Source of the DNA: Massilia solisilvae
Lineage (GTDB): Bacteria > Pseudomonadota > Gammaproteobacteria > Burkholderiales > Burkholderiaceae_D
Direction: 5' to 3'
Assembly: GCF_024753215.1 (NCBI RefSeq)
Contig: NZ_JANUGV010000001.1
Span: forward strand, 682,001 to 746,000
Length of the DNA stretch: 64,000 bases
Shown: piece by piece, positions 38,740 to 46,829 of the stretch
Numbering within the stretch: position 1 is the stretch's first letter
Layout of the letters: the number at the start of each line of letters is the position of its first letter
The notes under the pieces: model-generated
The model's database searches: none
Told to the model about the DNA's origin: nothing
What the model saw: only the letters and a program-made list of their open reading frames with translations
Translations under genes and position numbers: made by a program

Positions 38740-41193
38740 ATGAGCGCCGACCGGGCCGAACAGCGGATCGACGCCTGGTTCGCCGCGCGCGGCTGGACGG
38801 TGTTCCCGTTCCAGCGCGCGGTGTGGCGGGCCGCGCTGGCCGGGCAGTCGGGTCTGCTGCACGCGAACACGGGCGCGGGCAAGACCTACGCCGTCTGGTT
38901 CGCGGCGCTGATGCGCGCTCTGGAGCGCAAGGGCGGCGGCCTGCGCGTGCTGTGGCTCACGCCGATGCGCGCGCTGGCCGCCGATACCCAGCGTGCGCTG
39001 ACACAATCGGCAGCGGATCTGGCGCCCGGCTGGACCATCGGCGCACGCACCGGCGACACCGGATCCGCCGAACGCGCGCGCCAGGCGCGCACGCTGCCGT
39101 CGTGCCTGATCACCACGCCCGAGAGCCTGTCTCTGCTGCTCAGCCACCCGAGCGCGGCCGAGCAGTTCAAGCATCTGGACACGGTCATCGTTGACGAATG
39201 GCACGAGCTCATGGGCAGCAAGCGCGGCGTGCAGGTGCAGCTGGCGCTGGCGCGCCTGCGCCGCTGGCGCCCGGAGCTGCTGGTGTGGGGGCTGTCTGCA
39301 ACCATGGGCAACCTGGCGCTGGCGCGCGACGTGCTGCTGGGCGAGGGCAATGGCGTGCTGGTCGAAGGCGACCAGCGCAAGCAGATCGTGGTGGACACCT
39401 TGATCCCCGAGAACGTGGCGCGCTTCCCGTGGGGCGGGCACCTGGGCATCCAGATGCTGCCTGCGGTGATCGGCGAAATCGACAAGCACGCGGCCACGCT
39501 GGTGTTCACCAACACCCGTTCCCAGGCCGAGCTCTGGTACCAGAACATCATCGAGGCGCGGCCCGACTGGGCAGGACTGGTCGCGCTGCACCACGGTTCG
39601 CTCGACCGCGAGGTGCGCGACTGGGTCGAGCTGGGGCTGAAGAACGCCAGCCTCAAGGCCGTGATCTGCACCGCCAGCCTGGATCTGGGCGTGGACTTCC
39701 TGCCGGTCGAACGCGTGCTGCAGGTGGGCAGCGCCAAAGGTATCGCGCGCCTGCTGCAGCGCGCCGGGCGCAGCGGGCACGCGCCGGGGCGCGTCTCGCG
39801 CGTGACGCTGGTGCCGACCAACAGCCTGGAACTGCTGGAGGCGGCCGGCGCGCGCCGCGCCGTGGCCGCGCGCCGCATCGAGGCGCGCCAAGTGCCCAAC
39901 AAGCCGTTCGACGTGCTGGTGCAGCACCTGGTGACGGTGGCGCTGGGCGGCGGCTTTCGCGCGGACGAGCTGCTGGCCGAGGTGCGCGGGGCCTGGTCGT
40001 ACCGTGCGCTCACGCTCGAAGAGTGGCAGTGGGCGCTGGACTTCGTTGCCCGCGGCGGCCAGAGCCTGACGGTGTACCCGGAGTACCGGCGCGTGCTGCC
40101 GGACGAGCAGGGCGTGTACCGCGTGCCTGATCCCGCCATCGGCCGGCGCCACCGCATGGGCATCGGCACCATCGTCTCGGATGCGTCGATCCAGGTGAAA
40201 TACATGAGCGGCGGGCGCATCGGCAGCGTGGAAGAGTCGTTCGTGGCGCGCCTGAAGCCGGGCGACCACTTCCTGTTCGGCGGGCGCATCCTCGAATTCG
40301 TGCGGGTGCACGAGATGACGGCTTTTGTGAAGCGCGCTACCGGCCGCCACGGCGCGGTCACGCGCTGGATGGGCGCCAAGATGTCGCTGTCTTCCGAGCT
40401 GGCCCACGCGGCGCTGGACGAGCTGCGCTTGGCCGCGCAGGGCGTGTTCGAAGGGCCGGAGATGCAGGCGCTGCGCCCGCTGCTCGAGATCCAGCAACGC
40501 TGGTCCGCGCTGCCCGACAGCGGCACGCTGGTGGTCGAGAGCATGAAGAGCCGCGAGGGCTGGCACCTGTTCGTGTACCCGTTTGCCGGCCGCGCGGTGC
40601 ACATGGGGCTGGCCTCGCTGGTCGCGTACCGGGTCGGGCGCATTGCCCCGATCACGTTCTCGATCGCGATCAACGATTACGGCTTCGAGTTGCTCGCGCC
40701 GGAGCCGGTGGACTGGGTGCGCCTGTTCGCGGGCGCGACCGGTGCCGACGTGGGCCTGTTCGACACCGCTACGCTGCTGGAGGACGTGCTCGGCAGCCTG
40801 AATGCGACCCAGCTTTCGCAACAGCGCTTTCGCGAGGTGGCGCGCATCGCGGGGCTGGTGTTCCAGGGTTATCCGGGGCAGCCGAAATCGACGCGGCAGC
40901 TGCAGGCATCGTCGTCGCTGTTCTTCGAAGTCTTTCGCAAGCACGACGCGGCCAACCTTCTGCTCACGCAAGCGCAGCGCGAGGTGCTGGAGCAGGAGCT
41001 GGAACTGACGCGCCTGCGCGATACGCTGGCCGAACTGCACGCGCGGCGCGTGGCGTTTCGCGAAGTGCGGCGCGCCACGCCGTTCGCATTCCCGCTCATG
41101 GTCGAGCGCTTCCGCGAAAAGGTCACCACCGAGAAGCTGTCCGATCGCGTGGCGCGCATGGTGCGCGAACTGGAAAAGGCGGCCGCGGCATGA
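38740..41193 (+). CDS. Ligase-associated DEXH-box helicase (Lhr-like)
   Basis: An 817-residue superfamily-2 helicase. P-loop NTGAGKT at 43-49, DEWHEL at about 154-159, motif III SATMGN, motif [10 protein letters not shown], then the Lhr-type winged-helix and C-terminal domains. It is the short Lhr core, without the long C-terminal extension of full Lhr (about 1500 residues). In Pseudomonas and other bacteria this form translocates on single-stranded DNA and unwinds RNA:DNA hybrids. The start at 38740 removes a TTG-initiated extension of nine residues. ATGA overlap with pdeM. Confidence 0.9.
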   Translation: MSADRAEQRIDAWFAARGWTVFPFQRAVWRAALAGQSGLLHANTGAGKTYAVWFAALMRALERKGGGLRVLWLTPMRALAADTQRALTQSAADLAPGWTIGARTGDTGSAERARQARTLPSCLITTPESLSLLLSHPSAAEQFKHLDTVIVDEWHELMGSKRGVQVQLALARLRRWRPELLVWGLSATMGNLALARDVLLGEGNGVLVEGDQRKQIVVDTLIPENVARFPWGGHLGIQMLPAVIGEIDKHAATLVFTNTRSQAELWYQNIIEARPDWAGLVALHHGSLDREVRDWVELGLKNASLKAVICTASLDLGVDFLPVERVLQVGSAKGIARLLQRAGRSGHAPGRVSRVTLVPTNSLELLEAAGARRAVAARRIEARQVPNKPFDVLVQHLVTVALGGGFRADELLAEVRGAWSYRALTLEEWQWALDFVARGGQSLTVYPEYRRVLPDEQGVYRVPDPAIGRRHRMGIGTIVSDASIQVKYMSGGRIGSVEESFVARLKPGDHFLFGGRILEFVRVHEMTAFVKRATGRHGAVTRWMGAKMSLSSELAHAALDELRLAAQGVFEGPEMQALRPLLEIQQRWSALPDSGTLVVESMKSREGWHLFVYPFAGRAVHMGLASLVAYRVGRIAPITFSIAINDYGFELLAPEPVDWVRLFAGATGADVGLFDTATLLEDVLGSLNATQLSQQRFREVARIAGLVFQGYPGQPKSTRQLQASSSLFFEVFRKHDAANLLLTQAQREVLEQELELTRLRDTLAELHARRVAFREVRRATPFAFPLMVERFREKVTTEKLSDRVARMVRELEKAAAA

Positions 41194-41840
41194 ACGACCT
41201 GGCGGTGGAGCTGGCGGGCGAGCGCGTGCTGCTGCTGGCGCAGAAGGCGCTGGTGTGGCCGGCACAGCGCATGCTGGTGGTGGCCGATATCCACTTCGGC
41301 AAGGCGGCTGCCTTCCGCTCGCTCGGCGTGCCGGTGCCGCGCGGGACGACCACCGAGAACCTGCTGGCGTTAGATGCGCTGGTCGAACGCTACGGCGTGC
41401 GGCAGATCGTCTTCCTCGGCGATTTTCTGCACGCGCGTGCGGCACATGCGCGGGCCACGCAGGCCGCGCTGCTGGCATGGCGCGGGCGCCACCCGGACCT
41501 GGCGCTCACGCTGGTGCGCGGCAATCACGACCTCCATGCGGGCGACCCGGCGCGCGAACTGGACATCGATCTGGTGGACGAGCCGTACCAGGTCGGCCCG
41601 TTCGCGTTCTGCCACCATCCCGACCTTGCCGCGCCGGGCTATGTGCTGGCCGGGCACGTGCATCCGGTGTTCGTGCTTGCCACGCGCTTTGACGCGCTGC
41701 GTCTGCCGTGCTTCGTCCTCGGCACCTCGCGCATGATCCTGCCGTCGTTTGGCGCATTCACTGGCGGCCATGTCGTCGCGCCCGAGTCCGGGGACCAGAT
41801 CTATGTGAGCTCTGGCGAGGCGATCCATAGCGTTCGATAG
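41190..41840 (+). CDS. pdeM: Ligase-associated DNA damage response endonuclease PdeM
   Basis: A 216-residue calcineurin-like metallophosphoesterase. Metal motifs in order: ADIHFGKA (Asp33, His35), LGDFLHAR (about 75-82), RGNHDLHAG (about 109-117), HHPD and GHVHP (about 137 and 151). It is the last gene of the repair cluster and overlaps the helicase gene by 4 nt. Cluster relatives act as manganese-dependent phosphodiesterases or endonucleases. All ligands are intact. Confidence 0.9.
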   Translation: MNDLAVELAGERVLLLAQKALVWPAQRMLVVADIHFGKAAAFRSLGVPVPRGTTTENLLALDALVERYGVRQIVFLGDFLHARAAHARATQAALLAWRGRHPDLALTLVRGNHDLHAGDPARELDIDLVDEPYQVGPFAFCHHPDLAAPGYVLAGHVHPVFVLATRFDALRLPCFVLGTSRMILPSFGAFTGGHVVAPESGDQIYVSSGEAIHSVR

Positions 41841-41898
41841 CGCACCGACCCTTGTCGTGACTGGGGGTACTTTCCTCTTACACAGCGAGGAGGACAAG

Positions 41899-42975
41899 AT
41901 GAACGCAAGGAACAAAATTTGCGCAGCCCTGGTGGCGCTTCTGCCGCTGGGCGCGATGACACTGGCGGTGGCCCCGGTGCAGGCCCAGTCGCAGCGCGAC
42001 TACGAGCGGCCGGTGATTCGCGGCTTCAACGTGGACGAGGTGCGCCGCATTGCGCCCGGCGTGGAGCTCAACTTTGACCTGTACGGTTCGCCCGGCGGCA
42101 TGGCGACCATCCGCATCGACGGCGCCACCCGCAACCTGCACCTGACCGAAACCCAGCCGGGCCAGTACGAGGGCACCTACACGATCGGCGAGCATGACCG
42201 CATTCGTCCGGACAGCCCGGTGACCGCCAACCTGCGCGTGGGCAACCTGGTGGCCACCGACGTGCTGGCCGAGTCGATCCTGCGCGATGGCGCGCGCCCG
42301 GACAGCCACCGCGGCGACCTGGCGGTGGTGCCGAAAATCGAGCGCTTCAACGTGCGCGGCGCGGACGACCTGCGGCCGGGCGACGACATGACCTTCACCG
42401 TGCGCGGCACGCCGGGCGCCAAGGTGAGCATCGCCATTGCCGGCACGCGCGGCGTGTTCTTCCTGCCGGAGGTGCATCCGGGCGAATACAGCGGCGTGTA
42501 CACGGTGCGCCCGGCGGATCGCCTGGCGCCGGACAGCCAGGTCACGGCGACCATCCGTTCGCACGGCCGCTACTCGACGGCGGTACTGGGTACGCCGCTG
42601 CTGGCCGCGCGCACGCTGCCGGTGCGGCAGGACCCTTATTGCCCTGACTGCGCAACCGTGGCGGCGGTCAACGTGATCGAGGTGAGCGGCAACGGCGGCT
42701 ACCTGGGCACGATCGGCGGCGCCGTGGTCGGCGGGCTGCTGGGCAGCAACGTGGGCAGCGGCAACGGTCGCACTGCGGCGGAAGTGGCGGGCGCGGTCGG
42801 CGGGGCGGTGGCCGGCAACAACATCGAGCGCAACGCGCGTGGACGCAACCTGCGTTACGAGGTTGTGGTCCGCTACGGCAACGGCGCCACGCAGACGGTG
42901 ACCTATACCGGCGACCCCGGCCTGCGCGTGGGCGACCGCGTGCGCGTGAACAACGGCAACATCACGCGCGACTAG
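41899..42975 (+). CDS. Exported glycine-zipper 2TM protein with duplicated beta domain
   Basis: A 358-residue envelope protein. Signal peptide (1-30), then two similar domains of about 85 residues (about 40-125 and 146-232; compare GQYEGTYTIGEHDRIRPDSP with GEYSGVYTVRPADRLAPDSQ), a CPDC pair (248-251), a glycine-zipper segment (YLGTIGGAVVGGLLGSNVG..AGAVGGAVAGN, about 268-308) like SlyB/Rickettsia 17-kDa antigen, and a C-terminal beta part. Ribosome site GAGGA before the ATG at 41899. Probably outer-membrane or periplasmic; the role is unknown. Confidence 0.8.
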   Translation: MNARNKICAALVALLPLGAMTLAVAPVQAQSQRDYERPVIRGFNVDEVRRIAPGVELNFDLYGSPGGMATIRIDGATRNLHLTETQPGQYEGTYTIGEHDRIRPDSPVTANLRVGNLVATDVLAESILRDGARPDSHRGDLAVVPKIERFNVRGADDLRPGDDMTFTVRGTPGAKVSIAIAGTRGVFFLPEVHPGEYSGVYTVRPADRLAPDSQVTATIRSHGRYSTAVLGTPLLAARTLPVRQDPYCPDCATVAAVNVIEVSGNGGYLGTIGGAVVGGLLGSNVGSGNGRTAAEVAGAVGGAVAGNNIERNARGRNLRYEVVVRYGNGATQTVTYTGDPGLRVGDRVRVNNGNITRD

Positions 42976-42990
42976 CGCGGGCCGGCCGTC

Positions 42991-43022
42991 ATAGGGTGGG
43001 CAGATCCTGGCACGCGTTCAAC
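42991..43022. repeat. Palindromic repeat family A, half copy
   Basis: ATAGGGTGGGCAGATCC then CACGCGTTCA. Only one arm is present and its inner hairpin strand (CTGCC) has been lost, so this looks like a decayed copy. Confidence 0.6.
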
Positions 43023-43064
43023 CAGCCCTGGCGTTGCCGCGACCTGTTCGGACGCGCCAAAACA

Positions 43065-43097
43065 AAAGCCGGCTCCCGCAAGGGACGCCGGCTTTGT
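43065..43097 (-). terminator. Terminator of the fnr-like gene
   Basis: AAAGCCGGC...GCCGGCTTT stem; read on the minus strand a TTTTGTTTT run follows, 18 nt after the stop codon. Confidence 0.8.
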
Positions 43098-43114
43098 GTT
43101 GTGGAAGGAAGGGC

Positions 43115-43981
43115 TTAGACGGTGGTGGCCAGCACCTGGTCGTCGCCGCTCTGGTCCACCTCAACCTTTTGTTTGGTGCTTTGTTTTGCGCGCGACCGCG
43201 ACGGCGGCAGGCGGCGCAGGGTCTTGAGTGCTTCGGCGTCCTTGATGCCGATGGTGCGCTGGTCCACGGTGATCAGGCCGATTTCGTTAAAGGCCGACAG
43301 CGTGCGGCTGACGGTTTCCAGGGTGAGGCCGAGGTAGCTGCCGATTTCATGCCGTGTCATGCGCAGGTTGAACAGCTTGCTGGAATAGCCCATGGCGGCA
43401 AAGCGGTCGGCCAGCGACACCAGGAAGCGCGCCACGCGGGCCTCGGCCGATAGCGCGCCCAGCATGCCGATCATGGCCTGCTCGCGCACCAGCTCGCGGC
43501 TCATCACGCCGTACATGACGTTCTCGAGCTCGGTGTGCACGCGGCCAAGCGCGGTGAGCTTTTTGAACGGCAGCAGGATCAGGTCGCAGTCGGACAGCGC
43601 CACCGCCTCGGACGCGTAGTGGCGGGTGTGGATGCCGTCCACGCCGAGCATGTCGCCTTTCATCGGGAAGCTCAGCACCTGCTCGTTGCCGAATTCGTCG
43701 ATGAGCACGGTCTTGAGGAAGCCCGAGTTGACGATGTACAGGGTGTCGAAGGCCTGGCCAATGGTGTGCACGCGCTGGCCGGTCTTGAACTGGACATGCT
43801 GGAACAACAGCTCTTCGCTGTTGACGGAAACGGCGGCCGGGATATGCAGCAGGTCGCAGACTTCTTTCAGGTTGGACCAGAGACGGCCCTGGCGTTGGCG
43901 GCCGGCCTCCATCGGCGAGGAATGCATGGTCGACGAGGCGGCGTTGTGTTGTTCTGACGTTGGCTGGGACTGCATGCTCAT
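43115..43981 (-). CDS. Crp/Fnr-family regulator lacking the Fnr iron-sulfur ligands
   Basis: A 288-residue transcription factor with a cyclic-nucleotide-type sensor domain (about 50-170), dimer helix and a winged helix whose recognition helix reads LGLTLETVSRTL (about 218-229). The ExxSR pattern (Glu222, Ser225, Arg226) is that of Fnr and predicts binding to TTGA-type half sites. Fnr cysteines 20, 23, 29 and 122 are not matched: the LCIP of Fnr is LHIP here (His46), and only Cys42 and Cys132 exist, at other positions. So oxygen sensing through a 4Fe-4S cluster is unlikely. Single gene with its own terminator. Confidence 0.88.
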   Translation of the reverse strand: MSMQSQPTSEQHNAASSTMHSSPMEAGRQRQGRLWSNLKEVCDLLHIPAAVSVNSEELLFQHVQFKTGQRVHTIGQAFDTLYIVNSGFLKTVLIDEFGNEQVLSFPMKGDMLGVDGIHTRHYASEAVALSDCDLILLPFKKLTALGRVHTELENVMYGVMSRELVREQAMIGMLGALSAEARVARFLVSLADRFAAMGYSSKLFNLRMTRHEIGSYLGLTLETVSRTLSAFNEIGLITVDQRTIGIKDAEALKTLRRLPPSRSRAKQSTKQKVEVDQSGDDQVLATTV

Positions 43982-44344
43982 CTCCAGTTAGGGAATTCAA
44001 GGCTTCCGCAAGGGCCCACGGGCTGGGAAGCGCCCTGGTGCCGGCACCGGGTCTTCACTGCGGCATCAGGGCTGGCTCACGCAGCAAATATGGACCGCAA
44101 GCAAGTCGAAACGCTGAATTTAGTATGCCAACACGAGTTCGGCATTGATATCAGCAATGGCTGAATATGTAGGTAGGAGAGACGGTAGGGTTGTAGGAAT
44201 GGTCCTACTGAAAGACGACGCTACAGAGGGAAGACGGGGAGGGGGGATTTGCCTGGAGGCGGGGCGGCGCGCGGTCTTGCGGACACACACGCCGACACCC
44301 GTGGCACAAAAAACGTGGCGTCGATGTCTAAAAACTTTTTTCGC
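43982..44344. other. Upstream region of the fnr-like gene
   Basis: 363 nt without a convincing gene. It contains CATTG-N7-CAATG arms around TTGATATCA (44144-44160) and a TGTAGG-N6-CCTAC box (44192-44208). The part near 44220-44330 is very GC-rich and without structure that I can interpret. Confidence 0.5.
44192..44209. promoter_or_regulatory. GacA/UvrY-like box
   Basis: TGTAGG-AATGGT-CCTACT; the inner GTAGGA-ATGG-TCCTAC arms are perfect. It lies 211 nt before the fnr-like start and beyond the 3' end of the NarL-type regulator gene. Confidence 0.4.
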
Positions 44345-44989
44345 TCACGCTTTCAGGGGCGACAGCAAACGGTGGGCCACCGCATACTGTACCATCTCCG
44401 ACAGCGAGGTCATGCCCATTTTCTGCATGATGCGGGTCTTGTGGGTGCTGACCGTCTTGACCGACAGGTGCAGGCTGTTGGCGATCTCGGTGATCGACTT
44501 GCCGCCCACCAGTAGCGAGAACACCTCGAATTCGCGGTCCGACAGCTGCTTGTGCAGCAGCTGTTCGTTGGGTGCCATGATGTTCAGGGCCAGCTGCTCG
44601 GCCACCTCGGTGCTGATGTACGGCCGGCCCGAGGCCACCTTTCTGATCGCGCCCACCAGCTGGGTGCCCGCGCTCTCCTTGGTCAGGTAGCCCTGGGCGC
44701 CGGCGCGGATGGCGCGCACCGCGTACTGCTCTTCCTCGTGCATGGTCAGGATCAGGATCGCCAGCTTGGGCGCCTCGGCGCGTACCTGGCGGATCAGGTC
44801 CACGCCGCTGCGCCCGGGCATCGACAGGTCCAGCAGCAGCAGGTCGAACCCGCCCTGGCGCACGTGGGAAAGCACCTCGAAGCCGTTGATCGCCTCGCCG
44901 ACGATCTCGATGTCGGGTGCGCCGTCGAGGATGCGCTTGAGCCCCTCGCGCATGATGGTATGGTCGTCCGCAATGACAATTCTGATCAT
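44345..44989 (-). CDS. NarL/UvrY-family response regulator
   Basis: A 214-residue two-component regulator. Receiver with acidic pair DDH (about 8-10), phospho-acceptor Asp54 (LLLLDLSMPG) and Lys near 104 (YLTKES); LuxR-type helix-turn-helix with LSDREFEVFSLLVGGKSITEIANSLHLSVKTVSTHKTRIMQKMG (about 147-190). No partner kinase is adjacent, so it is an orphan. Similarity to UvrY/GacA in domain sequence makes a role in global stress or lifestyle control possible but unproven. Confidence 0.9.
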   Translation of the reverse strand: MIRIVIADDHTIMREGLKRILDGAPDIEIVGEAINGFEVLSHVRQGGFDLLLLDLSMPGRSGVDLIRQVRAEAPKLAILILTMHEEEQYAVRAIRAGAQGYLTKESAGTQLVGAIRKVASGRPYISTEVAEQLALNIMAPNEQLLHKQLSDREFEVFSLLVGGKSITEIANSLHLSVKTVSTHKTRIMQKMGMTSLSEMVQYAVAHRLLSPLKA

Positions 44990-45036
44990 GGTGAGCCCCT
45001 GTCGGTGTGGTCGCGAAAATGAGCGGCCTGACGAAA

Positions 45037-45049
45037 GTATTATTAATAC
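45037..45049. promoter_or_regulatory. AT-rich palindrome before the NarL-type gene
   Basis: GTATTATTAATAC, an odd-length perfect palindrome 48 nt before the start codon, followed by TTTTGTCAAAA at 45060-45070. It could be part of the promoter or an operator. Confidence 0.3.
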
Positions 45050-45147
45050 GGCAAGATCATTTTGTCAAAACATCATCGTTTTGAAATACACTCTGATGAC
45101 ATTCTCATACACTTCAGCGACAGTCCTGTTGCACTTTTACGTCGCGT

Positions 45148-45612
45148 TCAAGTGCCCGGTTCGCGGATCAGGCGGTGCACCAGCACTGGTTTGGTGGTGT
45201 GCGACAGCACTTTGTTGGTGACGCTGCCCAGCAGCAGCTGGCCCCAGCCGCTGCGCCCGTGCGAGCCCATGAAGATGAGGTCGCAGCCTTGCTGCTCGGC
45301 CACGTCAACGATCTTGAGCGCGGCGGCGTCGGAAAACGCCGTCATGCAGCTGTGCGTCAGGCCGGCCCTGTCGGCCGCGCGCATGATCGACCCCATGTAT
45401 TCCTCGCCCATGCGACGCATTTGCGCCACGTATTCCTCTTCGCTGGGGTAGGCCGGCGGCACGATCTCGACATACACCGGGTATTGGTAACTGGGAGCGA
45501 CGAACAGGGCCAGCACTTCGGCCTGCATCTGCTGCGCGAATTTGACGCCGGCGCAGGCCGTGTGTTGCGACACGGCCGAGCCGTCGGTGGTGATCAGAAT
45601 CTTCCGGTACAT
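45148..45612 (-). CDS. Universal stress protein, UspA family
   Basis: A 154-residue single Usp domain. The N-terminal KILITTDGSAVS (about 4-15) and the ATP-binding motif GSHGRSGWGQLLLGSVT (G-x2-G-x9-G-S, about 122-138) identify it as an ATP-binding Usp. Such proteins accumulate under stress or low oxygen. The ATG at 45612 has a strong GGAGGAG site; an upstream in-frame start adds seven residues. An Fnr-like dyad lies 72-85 nt upstream. Confidence 0.92.
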   Translation of the reverse strand: MYRKILITTDGSAVSQHTACAGVKFAQQMQAEVLALFVAPSYQYPVYVEIVPPAYPSEEEYVAQMRRMGEEYMGSIMRAADRAGLTHSCMTAFSDAAALKIVDVAEQQGCDLIFMGSHGRSGWGQLLLGSVTNKVLSHTTKPVLVHRLIREPGT

Positions 45613-45983
45613 GCTCACTCCTCCCACACGCAACCTTCATCTGAATTGTAGTACGCATCCTGACCTGAGCCGGAGGCAATCCGTTGAGTTCGCTCAAACA
45701 CGGGCCTGCCGGGGAGCGCGAATCTAGCGGGGCATGGGCTAGTGCCGATAAACAACACTCAGCCCGGGAAATGCACCGCGAACGGATGATTGCATTGTCT
45801 ACGGATTAAGTTTTTTTGTCCAATGCACTGCGTATATCTAACAAAGATTTACCTACGGCAACGCCACTGCTACACTCGTGTAAAAACTGGTGATGCCCCG
45901 CCGCGCAGCGCGCCAGGAGGCGTGCCGCAGCCTACGGAAATGACGCAAGCGATTGCGAAACTGATTATGGAGAAGCAGGGATT
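45613..45983. other. Divergent control region between usp and cheZ
   Basis: 371 nt. Near usp it holds the dyad at 45684-45697. The middle (45800-45860) is AT-rich. A 65-codon open frame at 45790-45987 has no ribosome site or family features and overlaps the cheZ start, so it is not called. Confidence 0.5.
45684..45697. promoter_or_regulatory. Fnr/Crp-like dyad upstream of usp
   Basis: TTGAG-TTCG-CTCAA, a perfect inverted repeat that keeps the TTGA-N6-TCAA core of Fnr sites (TTGAT-N4-ATCAA). Confidence 0.45.
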
Positions 45984-46829
45984 ATGACCGACGCCGCTGA
46001 CGATTTCGACGCACTCTTCGAGGAAGTGGCGGCGCAACGCGCAAATGCACAGGCCGCGCCCGCGGCCGCCGAGGCGCCCGCCAGCGAGCCCGAAGCTGCG
46101 CCGCCGGCCAAAGCCGAGCCCGAGGACGAGCTCGAGGCGCTGTTCGACCAGGTGTCCGCCGAGCGCGCGACCGAAGCACCGCAGGCAGCACAGGCCGAAG
46201 CGGGCGAGGAAATCCAGGGCGACAAGGCGATGTTCGAACGCCTGGGCAGCATCGTGCGCCTGCTGCACGACTCGCTGCGCGAGCTGGGCTACGACCGCGC
46301 GCTGACCGAGGCCGCCACCCAGATCAACGACGCTCAGGACCGCCTGGAGTACGTCGCCACGCTGACCGAGCAGGCCGCCAACAAGGTGCTCAACACGCTC
46401 GATGAAGGCATGCCGGCGCAGGACGAGCTGTCGGTGAAGGCGCGCGACATGCAGCAACGCTGGGACGACCTGTTCGCCGGCAAGCTGTCGATCGACCAGT
46501 TCAAGGCGCTCGCCGGCGACTCGCGCCAGTTCGCGCAACTGGTGGCCGACGCCACCGACAAGGAAAAGGCGCGCCTGCTCGACATCATGATGGCGCAGGA
46601 CTTCCAGGACATCACCGGCCAGCTGATCAAAAAGGTGGTCAACATCACCAAGACGGTCGAACAGGAACTGGCCCAGCTGCTGCGCGACAACGCGCCGGCC
46701 GAGATGCGCGAGAAACTGGCGCAGAAAGAAAAAGCGGCGCCGCCGCCGCTGATGCAGGGCCCCTCCGTGCCCGACGTGGCGCTGGACCAGGACAACGTTG
46801 ACGACCTTCTTGCCGAGCTGGGATTCTAA
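45984..46829 (+). CDS. cheZ: Chemotaxis phosphatase CheZ
   Basis: Removes the phosphate from CheY to end the motor-switch signal. The 281-residue protein has the long helical hairpin with catalytic motif MAQDFQDITGQLIKKV (about 197-212; the second Asp and the Gln match E. coli Asp143 and Gln147) and the C-terminal CheY-binding helix VDDLLAELGF. The first 70 residues are an Ala/Pro/Glu-rich extension with a duplicated motif (DALFEEVAAQR at 9-19, EALFDQVSAER at 51-61). TAATG overlap with cheA. No cheY, cheW or receptor gene is adjacent. Confidence 0.93.
   Translation: MTDAADDFDALFEEVAAQRANAQAAPAAAEAPASEPEAAPPAKAEPEDELEALFDQVSAERATEAPQAAQAEAGEEIQGDKAMFERLGSIVRLLHDSLRELGYDRALTEAATQINDAQDRLEYVATLTEQAANKVLNTLDEGMPAQDELSVKARDMQQRWDDLFAGKLSIDQFKALAGDSRQFAQLVADATDKEKARLLDIMMAQDFQDITGQLIKKVVNITKTVEQELAQLLRDNAPAEMREKLAQKEKAAPPPLMQGPSVPDVALDQDNVDDLLAELGF

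Noticed and set aside
45790..45987. 65-codon open frame and a possible riboswitch-like structured leader before cheZ
   Set aside because: No ribosome site or family match for the ORF, and the region does not fit the c-di-GMP riboswitch conserved core when read by eye.
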